Assembly: GCA_034669505.1 (NCBI GenBank)
Contig: JAXDNJ010000007.1
Span: forward strand, 1 to 64,000
Origin: JAFASC01 sp034669505
Lineage (GTDB): Bacteria; Pseudomonadota; Alphaproteobacteria; Rhizobiales; Beijerinckiaceae
Direction of reading: 5' to 3'
Length of the DNA: 64,000 nucleotides
In this document: positions 9,115-16,937 of the stretch, piece by piece
How positions within the stretch are numbered: position 1 is the first letter of the stretch
Layout of the letters: each line of letters opens with the position of its first letter
The notes under the pieces: model-generated
What the model saw: the letters and a program-made list of their open reading frames with translations, nothing else
Told to the model about the DNA's origin: nothing
The model's database searches: none
Made by a program: the position numbers and the translations under genes

Positions 9115-10370
9115 CGGGTCTGCCCGGGTTCTTGCTTGTAGGTCGGTGCTGCCGTCACCGCCGCGCTCCGAAACAGCGGTTGATCGTCAGCCAAACGATC
9201 CTCCGATCCACGGATAACATCAATATCCTGTGGCGAGCGGATAATGTAATCGACCCCGGCCCAGCTGATGCGCCGCGACCCAAGCGCGCTGAAGACGCAG
9301 ATCGTATGAAATCCCCACCAGAGCGGCCTAAGCCATCGGTCGATGGTCCAGAAGCCTGCGAGGCCGCTCATCAGCTCGCGTCCCCACATCGCCATGACGA
9401 TCTGCTGGCGCAAGCGCGTGCGCATTTCGCCGAGCAGAACCGCGAGCGCCAAAACGCAAAGTGCAAATATGCTGCCCCGGCAAAGCAAAGCGATTGCAAT
9501 CGCGGAGGAAATTGCAGGCACCGCGGTTCCCAAGGCGGCGAGAAGCCACAAGTCAGGGTCATGCGTCAAGACGAGCTGATATTGCCGGCGTCCGAATGCA
9601 AAGGCCTGACGCCAACTCATCGCGATCGGCGAAAGCAACAGACTTTGCCGTGGCGAAAAAATCATGATCCCGTGCTCGCGCAGAGCGCGGGTCATCTGCA
9701 GGTCGTCAAGAACTGCGCCTTCCCAATAGCGGCGGATGTCGATCCGATCGAGCAATGCGCGGGACATGACCATAGTGCCGCCCCAGCAGGCATTCGCGAC
9801 GTAGGGCACGCGCAGCAGCGTCGCGATCGAGGCGTTGGCAGCCGCAACGACCGCCGAACTCAGCCTGCTGTCGGCCGGGATCATCCAGCGATAGCCGGTC
9901 ACCGCCTCACGGCCCGCGTTGACGATGCCGGCGATGAGCCGCGGCAGCCATAGCGGCTGTGGCAGCGTGTCGGCGTCAGTGAAAGCGACGATCTCGTCCG
10001 TGGGCTTGAGCCGGGACAAGGCGGCCAGCAGGTTATGGATTTTTTGGCCGCTGCGATGGGCGAGGCCCGCGACACATATCTCGACCGGAGCGCCTGCCAT
10101 CCCTGTTTGCTGCTGGAGGGCGTGAAAGGCCGGATCTTCTTCCGATTCCACCGCGGCAATGATGCGGTAGTTGGAATAGTCCTGATGGCGAAGCGCATGG
10201 AGAAACGCCTCGGTCGATTTGGACGTGCCCTTGATCGGCACGATCACCGCCACGGAAGGCTGAGAGGTTGGCACTTCGGTGAGGGGCAGCCCCCAGGTGT
10301 AGCGCCACACGATGAACGTGGTGGCGATCATGACGACCACCCACGGGATCAGCAGGAACTCGGTCGGCAT
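9111..10370 (-). CDS. GT2/GT21-type membrane glycosyltransferase (ceramide glucosyltransferase/HpnI-like)
   Basis: A 419-residue processive-type membrane glycosyltransferase. It has an N-terminal transmembrane helix (IPWVVVMIATTFIVW), a catalytic GT-A domain with VAVIVPIKG, FTDADT and VLDDLQM aspartates, and several C-terminal membrane helices. The order D, D, D and the two-end membrane anchoring match ceramide glucosyltransferases and HpnI. The usual (Q/R)xxRW motif appears changed to a GRRQYQ-like sequence, so activity or acceptor may differ. It is the first gene of the operon that continues with the alpha-oxoamine synthase (4-base overlap) and the GNAT protein. Confidence 0.75.
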   Translation of the reverse strand: MPTEFLLIPWVVVMIATTFIVWRYTWGLPLTEVPTSQPSVAVIVPIKGTSKSTEAFLHALRHQDYSNYRIIAAVESEEDPAFHALQQQTGMAGAPVEICVAGLAHRSGQKIHNLLAALSRLKPTDEIVAFTDADTLPQPLWLPRLIAGIVNAGREAVTGYRWMIPADSRLSSAVVAAANASIATLLRVPYVANACWGGTMVMSRALLDRIDIRRYWEGAVLDDLQMTRALREHGIMIFSPRQSLLLSPIAMSWRQAFAFGRRQYQLVLTHDPDLWLLAALGTAVPAISSAIAIALLCRGSIFALCVLALAVLLGEMRTRLRQQIVMAMWGRELMSGLAGFWTIDRWLRPLWWGFHTICVFSALGSRRISWAGVDYIIRSPQDIDVIRGSEDRLADDQPLFRSAAVTAAPTYKQEPGQTR

Positions 10371-10583
10371 GGGATGAAGTCAGCGGGTTCGATCGCCGGC
10401 GCGGGCCGCGCCTGACACCTGTCATGGAGCTGAAATGTGGCCGTTGTGCAACGCACCAAAAAGGAACGCTCTTTTTTGCCAAAATACGGTCACGCTGACA
10501 TTTTTCCGGCGGCTTTGGCGCTGTACAGTGCCAAGCGTAATCGCCGCATTACGTCGCCATCCCTCTCCTGAATTGGGTACGCC
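10371..10583. promoter_or_regulatory. divergent intergenic region
   Basis: A 213-base gap between the leftward glycosyltransferase operon and the rightward CDP-alcohol phosphotransferase. It is more AT-rich around 10450-10510 than the flanking genes and should carry both promoters. I could not assign convincing -35/-10 boxes. A GGAAC near 10462 is not followed at the right distance by the CGTT expected for an EcfG-type promoter. Confidence 0.4.
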
Positions 10584-11288
10584 GTGAGCACACCGATCGC
10601 AATCCGGGTTCAGTCCAACATTGTCGCAGTTCGGGAGCGGCAGCTTCTCAACTATTTATGTGCGCGGCTACCGGATTGGGTGACTCCGGATGGGCTGACG
10701 ATCTTCGGCGTAGTCGGGGCCTTCACCGTTTTTGTCGGATATGCCGGCAGCCGTTACGATCCCGGCTTTCTTTGGCTAGCCACGCTTGGGTTTATCATCC
10801 ACTGGTTCGGCGATTCGCTCGATGGCAGTCTCGCTCGCCATCGCCGCATCGAACGGCCGAAATACGGATACTTCCTCGATCATTCCGTTGATGCGTTTTG
10901 CAACTTTTTCATTATGGCGGGCCTCGGGCTCACTCTCTACATCCGGATGGACGTCGCCCTTTTCGTGCTCATCGGCTACTACATGCTCTGCATGTACGTG
11001 TTCTTGAACAACCACGTCACCGGGCTGTTCCAGCTCTCCTTCCTTGCCCTCGGCCCGACCGAATTGCGTATCGGCCTGATCGGCATCAACACCTGGATGT
11101 TCACGCAGGGCAATGTTGGCGGTACGATTGATGGCCAGTTCTTCTCTGTCTATGACGTGGCGCTGATGGCGGTCGGCATCGGCTTCGTCGCAGTCTTCAC
11201 GTACCGCATGCTCGGGACGATCGCGGTGCTGCGCCGCGAGGCGACGCAGCGCGAGACGCTGGCGCCGTTCAAGCAGCGCCAGCCCTGA
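10584..11288 (+). CDS. CDP-alcohol phosphatidyltransferase family membrane protein
   Basis: A 234-residue integral membrane protein with about six helices. The family signature D-x2-D-G-x2-A-R-x8-G-x3-D-x3-D is complete around residues 75-103 (DSLDGSLAR, then GYFLDHSVD). Such enzymes transfer a phosphoalcohol from a CDP-linked donor to an acceptor alcohol at the cytoplasmic membrane. The start is GTG at 10584 with a weak GGGTAC upstream. It diverges from the sphingolipid-like operon, so a head-group transfer role is possible, but which lipid it makes cannot be told from sequence. Confidence 0.85.
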   Translation: MSTPIAIRVQSNIVAVRERQLLNYLCARLPDWVTPDGLTIFGVVGAFTVFVGYAGSRYDPGFLWLATLGFIIHWFGDSLDGSLARHRRIERPKYGYFLDHSVDAFCNFFIMAGLGLTLYIRMDVALFVLIGYYMLCMYVFLNNHVTGLFQLSFLALGPTELRIGLIGINTWMFTQGNVGGTIDGQFFSVYDVALMAVGIGFVAVFTYRMLGTIAVLRREATQRETLAPFKQRQP

Positions 11289-11291
11289 AGA

Positions 11292-12572
11292 TCACAGCGC
11301 GTCCGCGAACGCGTCGATCTGCGCGAAATAATCTTTCCAGCTTCCCGGGCCTGCAGCTGAAACGGCCGCGTTTGGGCTCCGGCGCTCCGTGTTCGCCAGC
11401 GCACGGACGGCTTCGAGCCAAGCCTCACCATTGAGCGGGCTGATCAGCGTCGCCCGGATCCCGCAAATCTCCCGGAACACGGGAATGTCGGAGGCGACGA
11501 CGGGCACGCCGGCCGTCAGCGCCTCGACAACAGGGAGCCCGTAACCTTCGGCGAAAGAGGGCATGAGCAGCGCGCGGGCGCCGTCGAGGAGGCGTTTCAG
11601 CGACGGCGTCGTGAGCCCGCTCACCTCAACGACGTGGCCGCGCAGCGCCGGGCTGCGGTCGAGCAGGGCGGCGACCGCCTCGAATTTCCAGCCTCTTCCT
11701 CCTACTATTACCAGCTCTGGCGCGGCCGGGCCGTCGCGGCGGACAAGCTCGCGCCAGACCTGCAACAGCATGAGGTGGTTCTTGCGCGGCTCAATCGTGC
11801 TGCAGATGACGAAATAGGGAACCCCCTGCAGTGCCGGATCCGGGGCCGGTGCTTGCGCGAAAATTGCCGCCACGGGCGTCGGCGCGACGAGGATCGGAAA
11901 ATCCATGCGCCCGAGCGACCGCAGATGCATGTCGAGCCCCTGCCGCACCACGTCCGTCGTCACAAGCGCGCCCGCCCCGAAGCGCGCGAGATTGGCGAGC
12001 CGCGCACGGTGGCGCTCATATTCCGCCTCGCGGAAATATTCCGGCATCTCGATCGGCAGGACGTCGTGGATGAAGAAGACCGCCCGCACATCCGGCCGGT
12101 CTTCCAGCCAGCGGAAATAGGCGGGCACCCAGAGCGGAAACTGGCTGACATTGACGTAGCGTGCGCCCGGAGCCAGCTCCGTTCGGGGCGACTGGCCGAT
12201 TGCCATGCCGTAAGCGGCGAGCGAGTGAAGCGCCCCGAGGATGCGGCCGGAACGGCCATGCGATATTCGTGAGGCGCTCTGTTGCGCGGGCCCCTTGGCC
12301 CCGAGCAGCTCCGCTCTGACCCTGACATAGCCGGGATCGTCCTCGGGCTCGGCCTCCTCGCCCCAATGGGCGCCGATCGCCTCGACCGCCGCCCGCGCCT
12401 TGTCGCCTGCGAGGACCCGTGGCCCGAGCCCGGTTGCCATCATTCCGGCTGCGCCGGGCTGCGCGAGGAAATGCCGGGCAAGGGCGAAATCGATGCGGTC
12501 GATCCCGTTCGGAGTCACGTTCAAGACGCGCGTCACAAGCCGGGTAATGTCGAAGGCAACAGCGGAATTCAT
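11292..12572 (-). CDS. GT4-family glycosyltransferase
   Basis: A 426-residue glycosyltransferase with a GT-B fold. The C-terminal nucleotide-sugar domain contains VPYFVICSTIEPRKNHLMLL, RGWKFE and the EGYGLPVVE (E-x7-E) motif, followed by AGVPVVASDIPVFREICG. There is no signal peptide or membrane helix, so it acts on the cytoplasmic face. It converges with the CDP-alcohol transferase gene (3-base gap). It probably adds a hexose to a surface polysaccharide or glycolipid; donor and acceptor are unknown. Confidence 0.85.
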   Translation of the reverse strand: MNSAVAFDITRLVTRVLNVTPNGIDRIDFALARHFLAQPGAAGMMATGLGPRVLAGDKARAAVEAIGAHWGEEAEPEDDPGYVRVRAELLGAKGPAQQSASRISHGRSGRILGALHSLAAYGMAIGQSPRTELAPGARYVNVSQFPLWVPAYFRWLEDRPDVRAVFFIHDVLPIEMPEYFREAEYERHRARLANLARFGAGALVTTDVVRQGLDMHLRSLGRMDFPILVAPTPVAAIFAQAPAPDPALQGVPYFVICSTIEPRKNHLMLLQVWRELVRRDGPAAPELVIVGGRGWKFEAVAALLDRSPALRGHVVEVSGLTTPSLKRLLDGARALLMPSFAEGYGLPVVEALTAGVPVVASDIPVFREICGIRATLISPLNGEAWLEAVRALANTERRSPNAAVSAAGPGSWKDYFAQIDAFADAL

Positions 12573-12653
12573 GGGTGCGCCAGGTGCGGAGCGCCGGGTT
12601 TTACGGGAAAAGCCGGCGCGAGGTAATCTCCGGACCTCGCTAAATCACGAGGG

Positions 12654-13934
12654 ATGACCATCACGACCGCCCCCGCCCTCGTGGCCCCGCGTTCCGCCGC
12701 TCGCGACCTCGCGCGGATGAAACGCGCCGCGACGATCCTCCTCGCCGTTGCCTTCGTCACCGCCCTGATCGCGCGCGCGATCCAACACCTGCATCCGGCG
12801 TTGGGCTTTCTCGCCGCTTTCGCCGAAGCGGCGACGGTCGGCGGCCTCGCGGACTGGTTCGCCGTCGTCGCGCTTTTCCGGCATCCGCTGGGGCTGCCGA
12901 TTCCGCACACCGCCATCATCCCCAGCAACCGGCATCGCATCGCGACCAGCCTCGGCGAATTTGTCCAGGTGCATTTTCTCGGCGCCGACGTGGTCGCAGC
13001 GAAACTGAAGAGCATCGATTTCGTCGATGTCGTGCGCCGCTGGCTTGAAGTGCCGCGGAACAGCGCAGGCCTGGCGCAGACGATCCTGCGCCTGCTCCCG
13101 CAATTCACGCAGGCTTTCGAACATTCCGGCGCGGGCTCGTTCGCGCTGCGCTTCGTTCGCGGCCAGGCAAGCCGGATCGACTTTGCGCCGCTCGCCGGCG
13201 ATCTCATCGAGCTTCTCATCAAGCAAGGGCATCATCGCCAGCTCTTCGACGCGGGACTCGCCGGAATCGCCAAGCTGCTCGGCGACAAGGGAACGCTCGA
13301 GACGATCCGCGCCAAGATCAAGGAGGAGTTGCCGGCTTTGTTCAACTTCTTCCGCGCCGACGCGATTCTCTTGAAGCGGATCGTCACGTCGACCTTCGCG
13401 CTGACGGAAGAGATCAGGATCGATCCCGATCATCCGCTGCGCGCCGAGTTCGATGCGTTCTTGCAAAAATTCGCGCGCGATCTGCGGGAGAAACCGGACG
13501 CCTATTCGGGGACGATACGGGATTTTGCCGAGACGCTCGGCAACAATCCGGAACTCGGCAATATTTTAGGCAAATTGTTTTCCGCGCTGATGGAGGCAAT
13601 CCGTGAGGGAGCGCGCGAAAGCTCGTCGCAGCTCACGCTGTCGCTGACGCGAATCCTCGTCGAGGCCGGCGCCGGGATCGATAGCGAGCCGCATTTGAAG
13701 GCCTATCTCAACGAGGCCGCCGCGGCCGCGTTGGCGACCATCGTCGAGCGGCGCAAGAGCGGCATTTCGCGGTTCATCTCGGAGCAGGTCGATTCCTGGG
13801 ACATGAAAGAGCTGATCGCGATCATCGAGGTGAATGCCGGGCGCGATCTGCAATATATCCGCTTCAACGGCACGATCATCGGTGGCCTGGCGGGACTGGC
13901 GCTGCACACGGTGGAGTATGTCGCAAGGCTGTGA
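12654..13934 (+). CDS. DUF445 family membrane protein (YjiN-like)
   Basis: A 426-residue protein of the DUF445 family. A hydrophobic segment near residues 24-42 is followed by EAATVGGLADWFAVVALFRHPLGLPIPHTAI, the hallmark of the family (quoted in part: GGLADWFAVVALF, then LPIPHTAI). A long helical middle part follows, and a terminal helix with NGTIIGGLAGLALH probably re-enters the membrane. The function is not established. ATG 12654 has a purine-rich GAGGG just upstream. It is the last chromosomal-looking gene before the lower-GC stretch at 14.0 kb. Confidence 0.85.
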   Translation: MTITTAPALVAPRSAARDLARMKRAATILLAVAFVTALIARAIQHLHPALGFLAAFAEAATVGGLADWFAVVALFRHPLGLPIPHTAIIPSNRHRIATSLGEFVQVHFLGADVVAAKLKSIDFVDVVRRWLEVPRNSAGLAQTILRLLPQFTQAFEHSGAGSFALRFVRGQASRIDFAPLAGDLIELLIKQGHHRQLFDAGLAGIAKLLGDKGTLETIRAKIKEELPALFNFFRADAILLKRIVTSTFALTEEIRIDPDHPLRAEFDAFLQKFARDLREKPDAYSGTIRDFAETLGNNPELGNILGKLFSALMEAIREGARESSSQLTLSLTRILVEAGAGIDSEPHLKAYLNEAAAAALATIVERRKSGISRFISEQVDSWDMKELIAIIEVNAGRDLQYIRFNGTIIGGLAGLALHTVEYVARL

Positions 13935-13943
13935 GTCGGCTGT

Positions 13944-13988
13944 CGCTCGTCACTGCGAGCGTAGCGAAGCAAAGCACACTTATTGTGC
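13944..13988. repeat. rhizobial-type dispersed repeat and small hairpins
   Basis: Just after the DUF445 stop lies CACTGCGAGCGTAGCGAAGC, which resembles the TGCGAGCG-AGCGAAGCA repeat scattered in many Hyphomicrobiales genomes. CGCTCG (13944-13949) pairs with CGAGCG (13956-13961), and GCACA (13974-13978) pairs with TGTGC (13984-13988). It may act as a terminator for the upstream gene. It also marks the change to lower-GC sequence. Confidence 0.5.
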
Positions 13989-14029
13989 CTCGGCTATAAA
14001 TCCTCATCTTTATCAAATATCCCAGGCAG

Positions 14030-14674
14030 TCAGTTTGAACTTCGGCCCGTATTATCATCTGAGATGGAATCAGCCGCGTCGATTACGCTAAGAAGCTGCC
14101 TTGCGAGCATCGCCCGAATCATGCGTTCCATCTCGCTTACGTCTACCCCCTTCGTCACGAAGGCTTCGTCGGCTTTTTCTAACGCCTCAATATAGTGCGT
14201 CTTATCCTCCTCGATTTGGTATGGAATGGTAGGTGAACCCGGCAGAATGTAGCCGAGCTTGATACAGAGAAGCATGTAAGACAAGGTTCGGGCCGTTCTC
14301 CCGTTCCCATCGGTGAACGGGTGAATCCAGTTCACTTTCCACATCGCGTAAGCAGCCAAGTAGAAGGCGGTTGTCTCGTGCCAATTGTCGTTGATGTAAT
14401 CACAAAATTCGATCATCAAATTGGAGACCAGATATGCCTCTGGCGGGGTGTGCTTGCTTGCTGAAATTCCAACTGGTCCGGTACGGATTCGGCCAGCTTC
14501 CGCTTCAATGCCCTCTACTGCTTCCTTTTGGAGTTCAAGGATGTGCCCCATCCGAAGGGCGAACGGGCGTTCTGGATGCAAATAATACTGGGCCATTTCG
14601 ACACAGAGGTCGAACTGGCGAAAGCCGTTCTCGATTTCTCGGGGGGTGTGGTCTGACCTGAGCTCTGGCGACAT
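14030..14674 (-). CDS. Fic-domain AMPylase (toxin of a Fic toxin-antitoxin pair)
   Basis: A 214-residue Fic protein with the intact catalytic motif HPFTDGNGRTAR (residues 118-129), which contains the catalytic His and the Asn and two Arg that bind the nucleotide phosphates. Fic enzymes usually transfer AMP from ATP to a target hydroxyl. The protein lacks an internal (S/T)xxxE(G/N) inhibitory helix. An inhibitor-like motif is instead on the small protein encoded just upstream (14702-14902). A hairpin with a T run lies between the two genes and covers the place where the ribosome site should be, so expression is likely restrained. The start ATG 14674 is therefore not certain. Confidence 0.88.
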   Translation of the reverse strand: MSPELRSDHTPREIENGFRQFDLCVEMAQYYLHPERPFALRMGHILELQKEAVEGIEAEAGRIRTGPVGISASKHTPPEAYLVSNLMIEFCDYINDNWHETTAFYLAAYAMWKVNWIHPFTDGNGRTARTLSYMLLCIKLGYILPGSPTIPYQIEEDKTHYIEALEKADEAFVTKGVDVSEMERMIRAMLARQLLSVIDAADSISDDNTGRSSN

Positions 14675-14677
14675 CAA

Positions 14678-14700
14678 AAGAGGCGCCGAAGCGCCCCCTT
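14678..14700 (-). terminator. hairpin with T run between antitoxin and Fic genes
   Basis: GGCGC (14682-14686) and GCGCC (14691-14695) form a five-pair stem with a CGAA loop. It is flanked by AAAAG on one side and CTTTTT on the other, so it can end transcription in both directions. Read leftward, its T run (14674-14677) ends at the Fic start codon. It may act as a partial terminator that keeps toxin below antitoxin and may also hide the toxin ribosome site. Confidence 0.65.
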
Positions 14701-14701
14701 T

Positions 14702-14902
14702 TTAGCGATTCGGAAGGGTCATACCCCTCGAGATGTTCTCGACCATCTCTAGCGTGACGTTCTCGTTTTCGATGCGCGTGTTGCCGTAGACGAAGCTATT
14801 CCTCTGCTCGGCGCGCTGGGCATCACTCATGTGGACGCCTTTTGCGAGTTCGATCAGCCGGGAGAGGCTCTGTTCCCTGTGGAGGTTCGTATCCTGCTGC
14901 AT
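14702..14902 (-). CDS. small antitoxin with Fic-inhibitory helix
   Basis: A 66-residue protein directly upstream of the Fic gene on the same strand. Its C-terminal half contains SFVYGNTRIENENVTLE. This matches the helix found at the N-terminus of many full-length Fic proteins (SNRIEGNTLT-like), where the Glu (E45 here) pairs with an Arg of the Fic motif and blocks ATP binding. NTRIEN occupies the (S/T)xxxE(G/N) position with Asn in place of Ser/Thr. The arrangement resembles VbhA-VbhT, where the inhibitor is a separate small protein. Its family is inferred from motif and position only. Confidence 0.65.
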   Translation of the reverse strand: MQQDTNLHREQSLSRLIELAKGVHMSDAQRAEQRNSFVYGNTRIENENVTLEMVENISRGMTLPNR

Positions 14903-15208
14903 CCGTGCTCCCCCGATTCAAGTCTGGACGAACGTACTGTGGAGCATTTTGGTTGCCAAGACGCAAACTTGGCCGCCGATGCGGTTCGTTCTGGACGTGC
15001 TATATAGGTATGCTTGGCGCAAAGCACGATCTCTCGCTTTCTGATCCGAATCTGCCGCGGGTCGGAGGACAAGGACCCTGTCGGGAGCTGGGGCCATGAC
15101 GGCTCGGCCCTTGCTAAGCCAGGGCGAAGGGCGGCAGCAAGTACTGAGGGCTTGACTGCTGAAATTTTTTCGACCACAAATGAGGTCGGAAAAATTTCAG
15201 GCCGATCA
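14903..15208. promoter_or_regulatory. divergent regulatory region with 17-bp inverted repeat
   Basis: A 306-base region between the leftward Fic module and the rightward HTH-ImmA module; it should hold both promoters. The main structure is an inverted repeat with 17-base arms at 15159-15175 and 15184-15200 (CTGAAATTTTTTCGACC and its partner), matching at 16 of 17 positions with an 8-base loop. It ends 8 bases before ATG 15209. It could be a translational hairpin, a terminator, or an operator for the HTH protein at 15848. In-frame codons run through it from 15014, but the sequence there does not look coding. Confidence 0.55.
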
Positions 15209-15832
15209 ATGCTCAAGACCCGAATATACGCGACGGAGCACGAGATCGACACGCGCTTGGCGCGATTTGGGGCTGCTCGGAATGAATTAATCGAGGTGGC
15301 ACAGCAGATCGTTGCTGCCCGAGCTGATGCAATCTTGGTGGACCCCTTCAGCGCGCCCGGGCTGCTGTCCTACATCTATGGCACGCGCCATTTGCGGCTT
15401 TTATTCATGCCGAAGGGATGGGGTATCGATCGGACTGAAAACGTCGAATCGGTTGTGAGCCCAAGAGGTGTCCGCATCGTTTTTCAGAACGTGGACGAGG
15501 CGTGTTCCATATTCCAAGCTCCCAAAGCGGTTTCAGCTAAAGGGCCGGCTTGCCAGCGCATGATTGATGTTGCCCAAGGGCGATTGTTTGGGCCGGGCGA
15601 GCTGCCCGAAACAGTTCCCCCAAAAGCGCTCGATGCGCTCAACTCATCAGCTTGGTACTTCTGCATGTCGTTCGAAGATAACGATGTCAAGGCTGAGCTT
15701 TCGCTTCCGGCATCGGTGAGGGGTAATACTTTTTCGGATTTCTTGAACGTATTTTCATCATTACGGGTGGTGGTTGGGGAATCGCTCCTGCCGAACATGG
15801 CGATAACCCCGTCGACGCGCTTCCGGTCGTGA
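15209..15832 (+). CDS. uncharacterised partner of HTH-ImmA/IrrE protein
   Basis: About 207 residues from ATG 15209 (MLKTRIYATEHEID). The frame stays open back to 15014, but that upstream part would run through the large inverted repeat and has no good start. I recognise no domain. It is cytoplasmic-looking, without signal or membrane segments, with an alpha/beta pattern (IVAARADAILVDPF, LRLLFMPKG). It ends 15 bases before the HTH-ImmA/IrrE gene, so the two are surely co-transcribed. Position suggests the toxin or effector partner in a two-gene system, as in RosmerTA-type modules. This is inference from context. Confidence 0.65.
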   Translation: MLKTRIYATEHEIDTRLARFGAARNELIEVAQQIVAARADAILVDPFSAPGLLSYIYGTRHLRLLFMPKGWGIDRTENVESVVSPRGVRIVFQNVDEACSIFQAPKAVSAKGPACQRMIDVAQGRLFGPGELPETVPPKALDALNSSAWYFCMSFEDNDVKAELSLPASVRGNTFSDFLNVFSSLRVVVGESLLPNMAITPSTRFRS

Positions 15833-15847
15833 CTCGGCGTTAGTCAT

Positions 15848-16921
15848 ATGTTTAACAGTTCGCGACTTAACTTGGCCCGGAAGCGGCGCCGGGTGACGGC
15901 GAGGATTCTCGCACAGGAAACCGGAATTACATCAGTTACGCTATCGCGAATCTTGAACGGCACTCACGACCCCGACGGCAAAGTGGTGGCAAGTTTAGCT
16001 TCTGCCCTTCGCTATCCGGTCGATTTCTTTTACGGCAACGATATTGACGAAATTGATGCGCGCGCTGCCAGCTTCCGCAGCCTCACTTCCATGACGGCCC
16101 GGGAGAGGGACGCGTCATTGGCAGCCGGGTCGCTCGCTTTCGAAATCAGCGACTGGGTAAATAAGCTATTTAAGTTGCCAGACTCCGATCTGATTGATCT
16201 TGGGCATGAACGTGATCCCGCAAACGCGGCGAGAGTAGTTCGGCAACATTGGAGTATCGGGGAGAAGCCAATCGGGAATATCGTTCACTTTTTAGAAACA
16301 AAAGGTGTCAGACTTTTCTCTCTGTCAGAGAACACGAGGAATGTCGATGCCTTTTCGTGCTGGAGAAATTCGGAGCCATTCGTTTTTTTGAACACGTACA
16401 AGACGACAGAGCGCAGTCGGTTCGATGCCGCGCACGAATTGGGCCATCTGGTAATGCATAAACATGGCGGCCCTAATCAACGCGACGCAGAAAATCAGGC
16501 CAATTTGTTTGCAAGCTCGTTTCTGATGCCACGAGCCGATGTAATCGCGTCCATTCCGTACGCGCCAGACCTGAAAACTATCATTCGTGCAAAGAAAAAA
16601 TGGGGCGTGTCAGCATCCGCACTTGCGTATCGGTTGAACAAATTACGAATCATCTCTGATTGGCAATTTCGGACATTTATGATTCAATTGAACAGCAACA
16701 ATGGCAGCAAAGAGCCGGATGGCTTACCGGCCGAAAAATCTCACGTGTGGATAACCGTACTTCAAGAACTCTGGAGGGACGGCAAGACAGTGGACGTGAT
16801 CGGCCGTGAACTACGATTGCCGATGGAAGAGGTCAGGTCCTTGCTCTTCGGCTTAACCGCCGAGCCGGTACCTGATCGGGCGAATAGCGCCGCATTCCTG
16901 AGCCTTCGCGAAGTGAAATAA
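15848..16921 (+). CDS. XRE-type HTH plus ImmA/IrrE metallopeptidase regulator
   Basis: A 357-residue protein. The N-terminal 60 residues form a Cro/CI helix-turn-helix (ARILAQETGITSVTLSRILNG). The middle has an ImmA/IrrE zinc-peptidase domain with AAHELGHLVMH (HExxH near residue 196) and the downstream AENQANLFASSFLMP block that supplies the third ligand. The C-terminal part is a further helical region. Such proteins cleave or displace a repressor, or serve as the sensor/antitoxin half of two-gene defence modules. The likely partner is the gene 15 bases upstream. Codon use is less GC-rich than in flanking genes, which suggests horizontal transfer. Confidence 0.87.
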   Translation: MFNSSRLNLARKRRRVTARILAQETGITSVTLSRILNGTHDPDGKVVASLASALRYPVDFFYGNDIDEIDARAASFRSLTSMTARERDASLAAGSLAFEISDWVNKLFKLPDSDLIDLGHERDPANAARVVRQHWSIGEKPIGNIVHFLETKGVRLFSLSENTRNVDAFSCWRNSEPFVFLNTYKTTERSRFDAAHELGHLVMHKHGGPNQRDAENQANLFASSFLMPRADVIASIPYAPDLKTIIRAKKKWGVSASALAYRLNKLRIISDWQFRTFMIQLNSNNGSKEPDGLPAEKSHVWITVLQELWRDGKTVDVIGRELRLPMEEVRSLLFGLTAEPVPDRANSAAFLSLREVK

Positions 16922-16937
16922 GGATCGCCATCCGACG

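Noticed and set aside
10450..10500. EcfG-type stress promoter
   Set aside because: A GGAAC is present but no CGTT is found at the required 16-17 base spacing.
15014..15208. N-terminal extension of the ImmA partner gene
   Set aside because: The extra 65 residues pass through the large inverted repeat and look non-coding.
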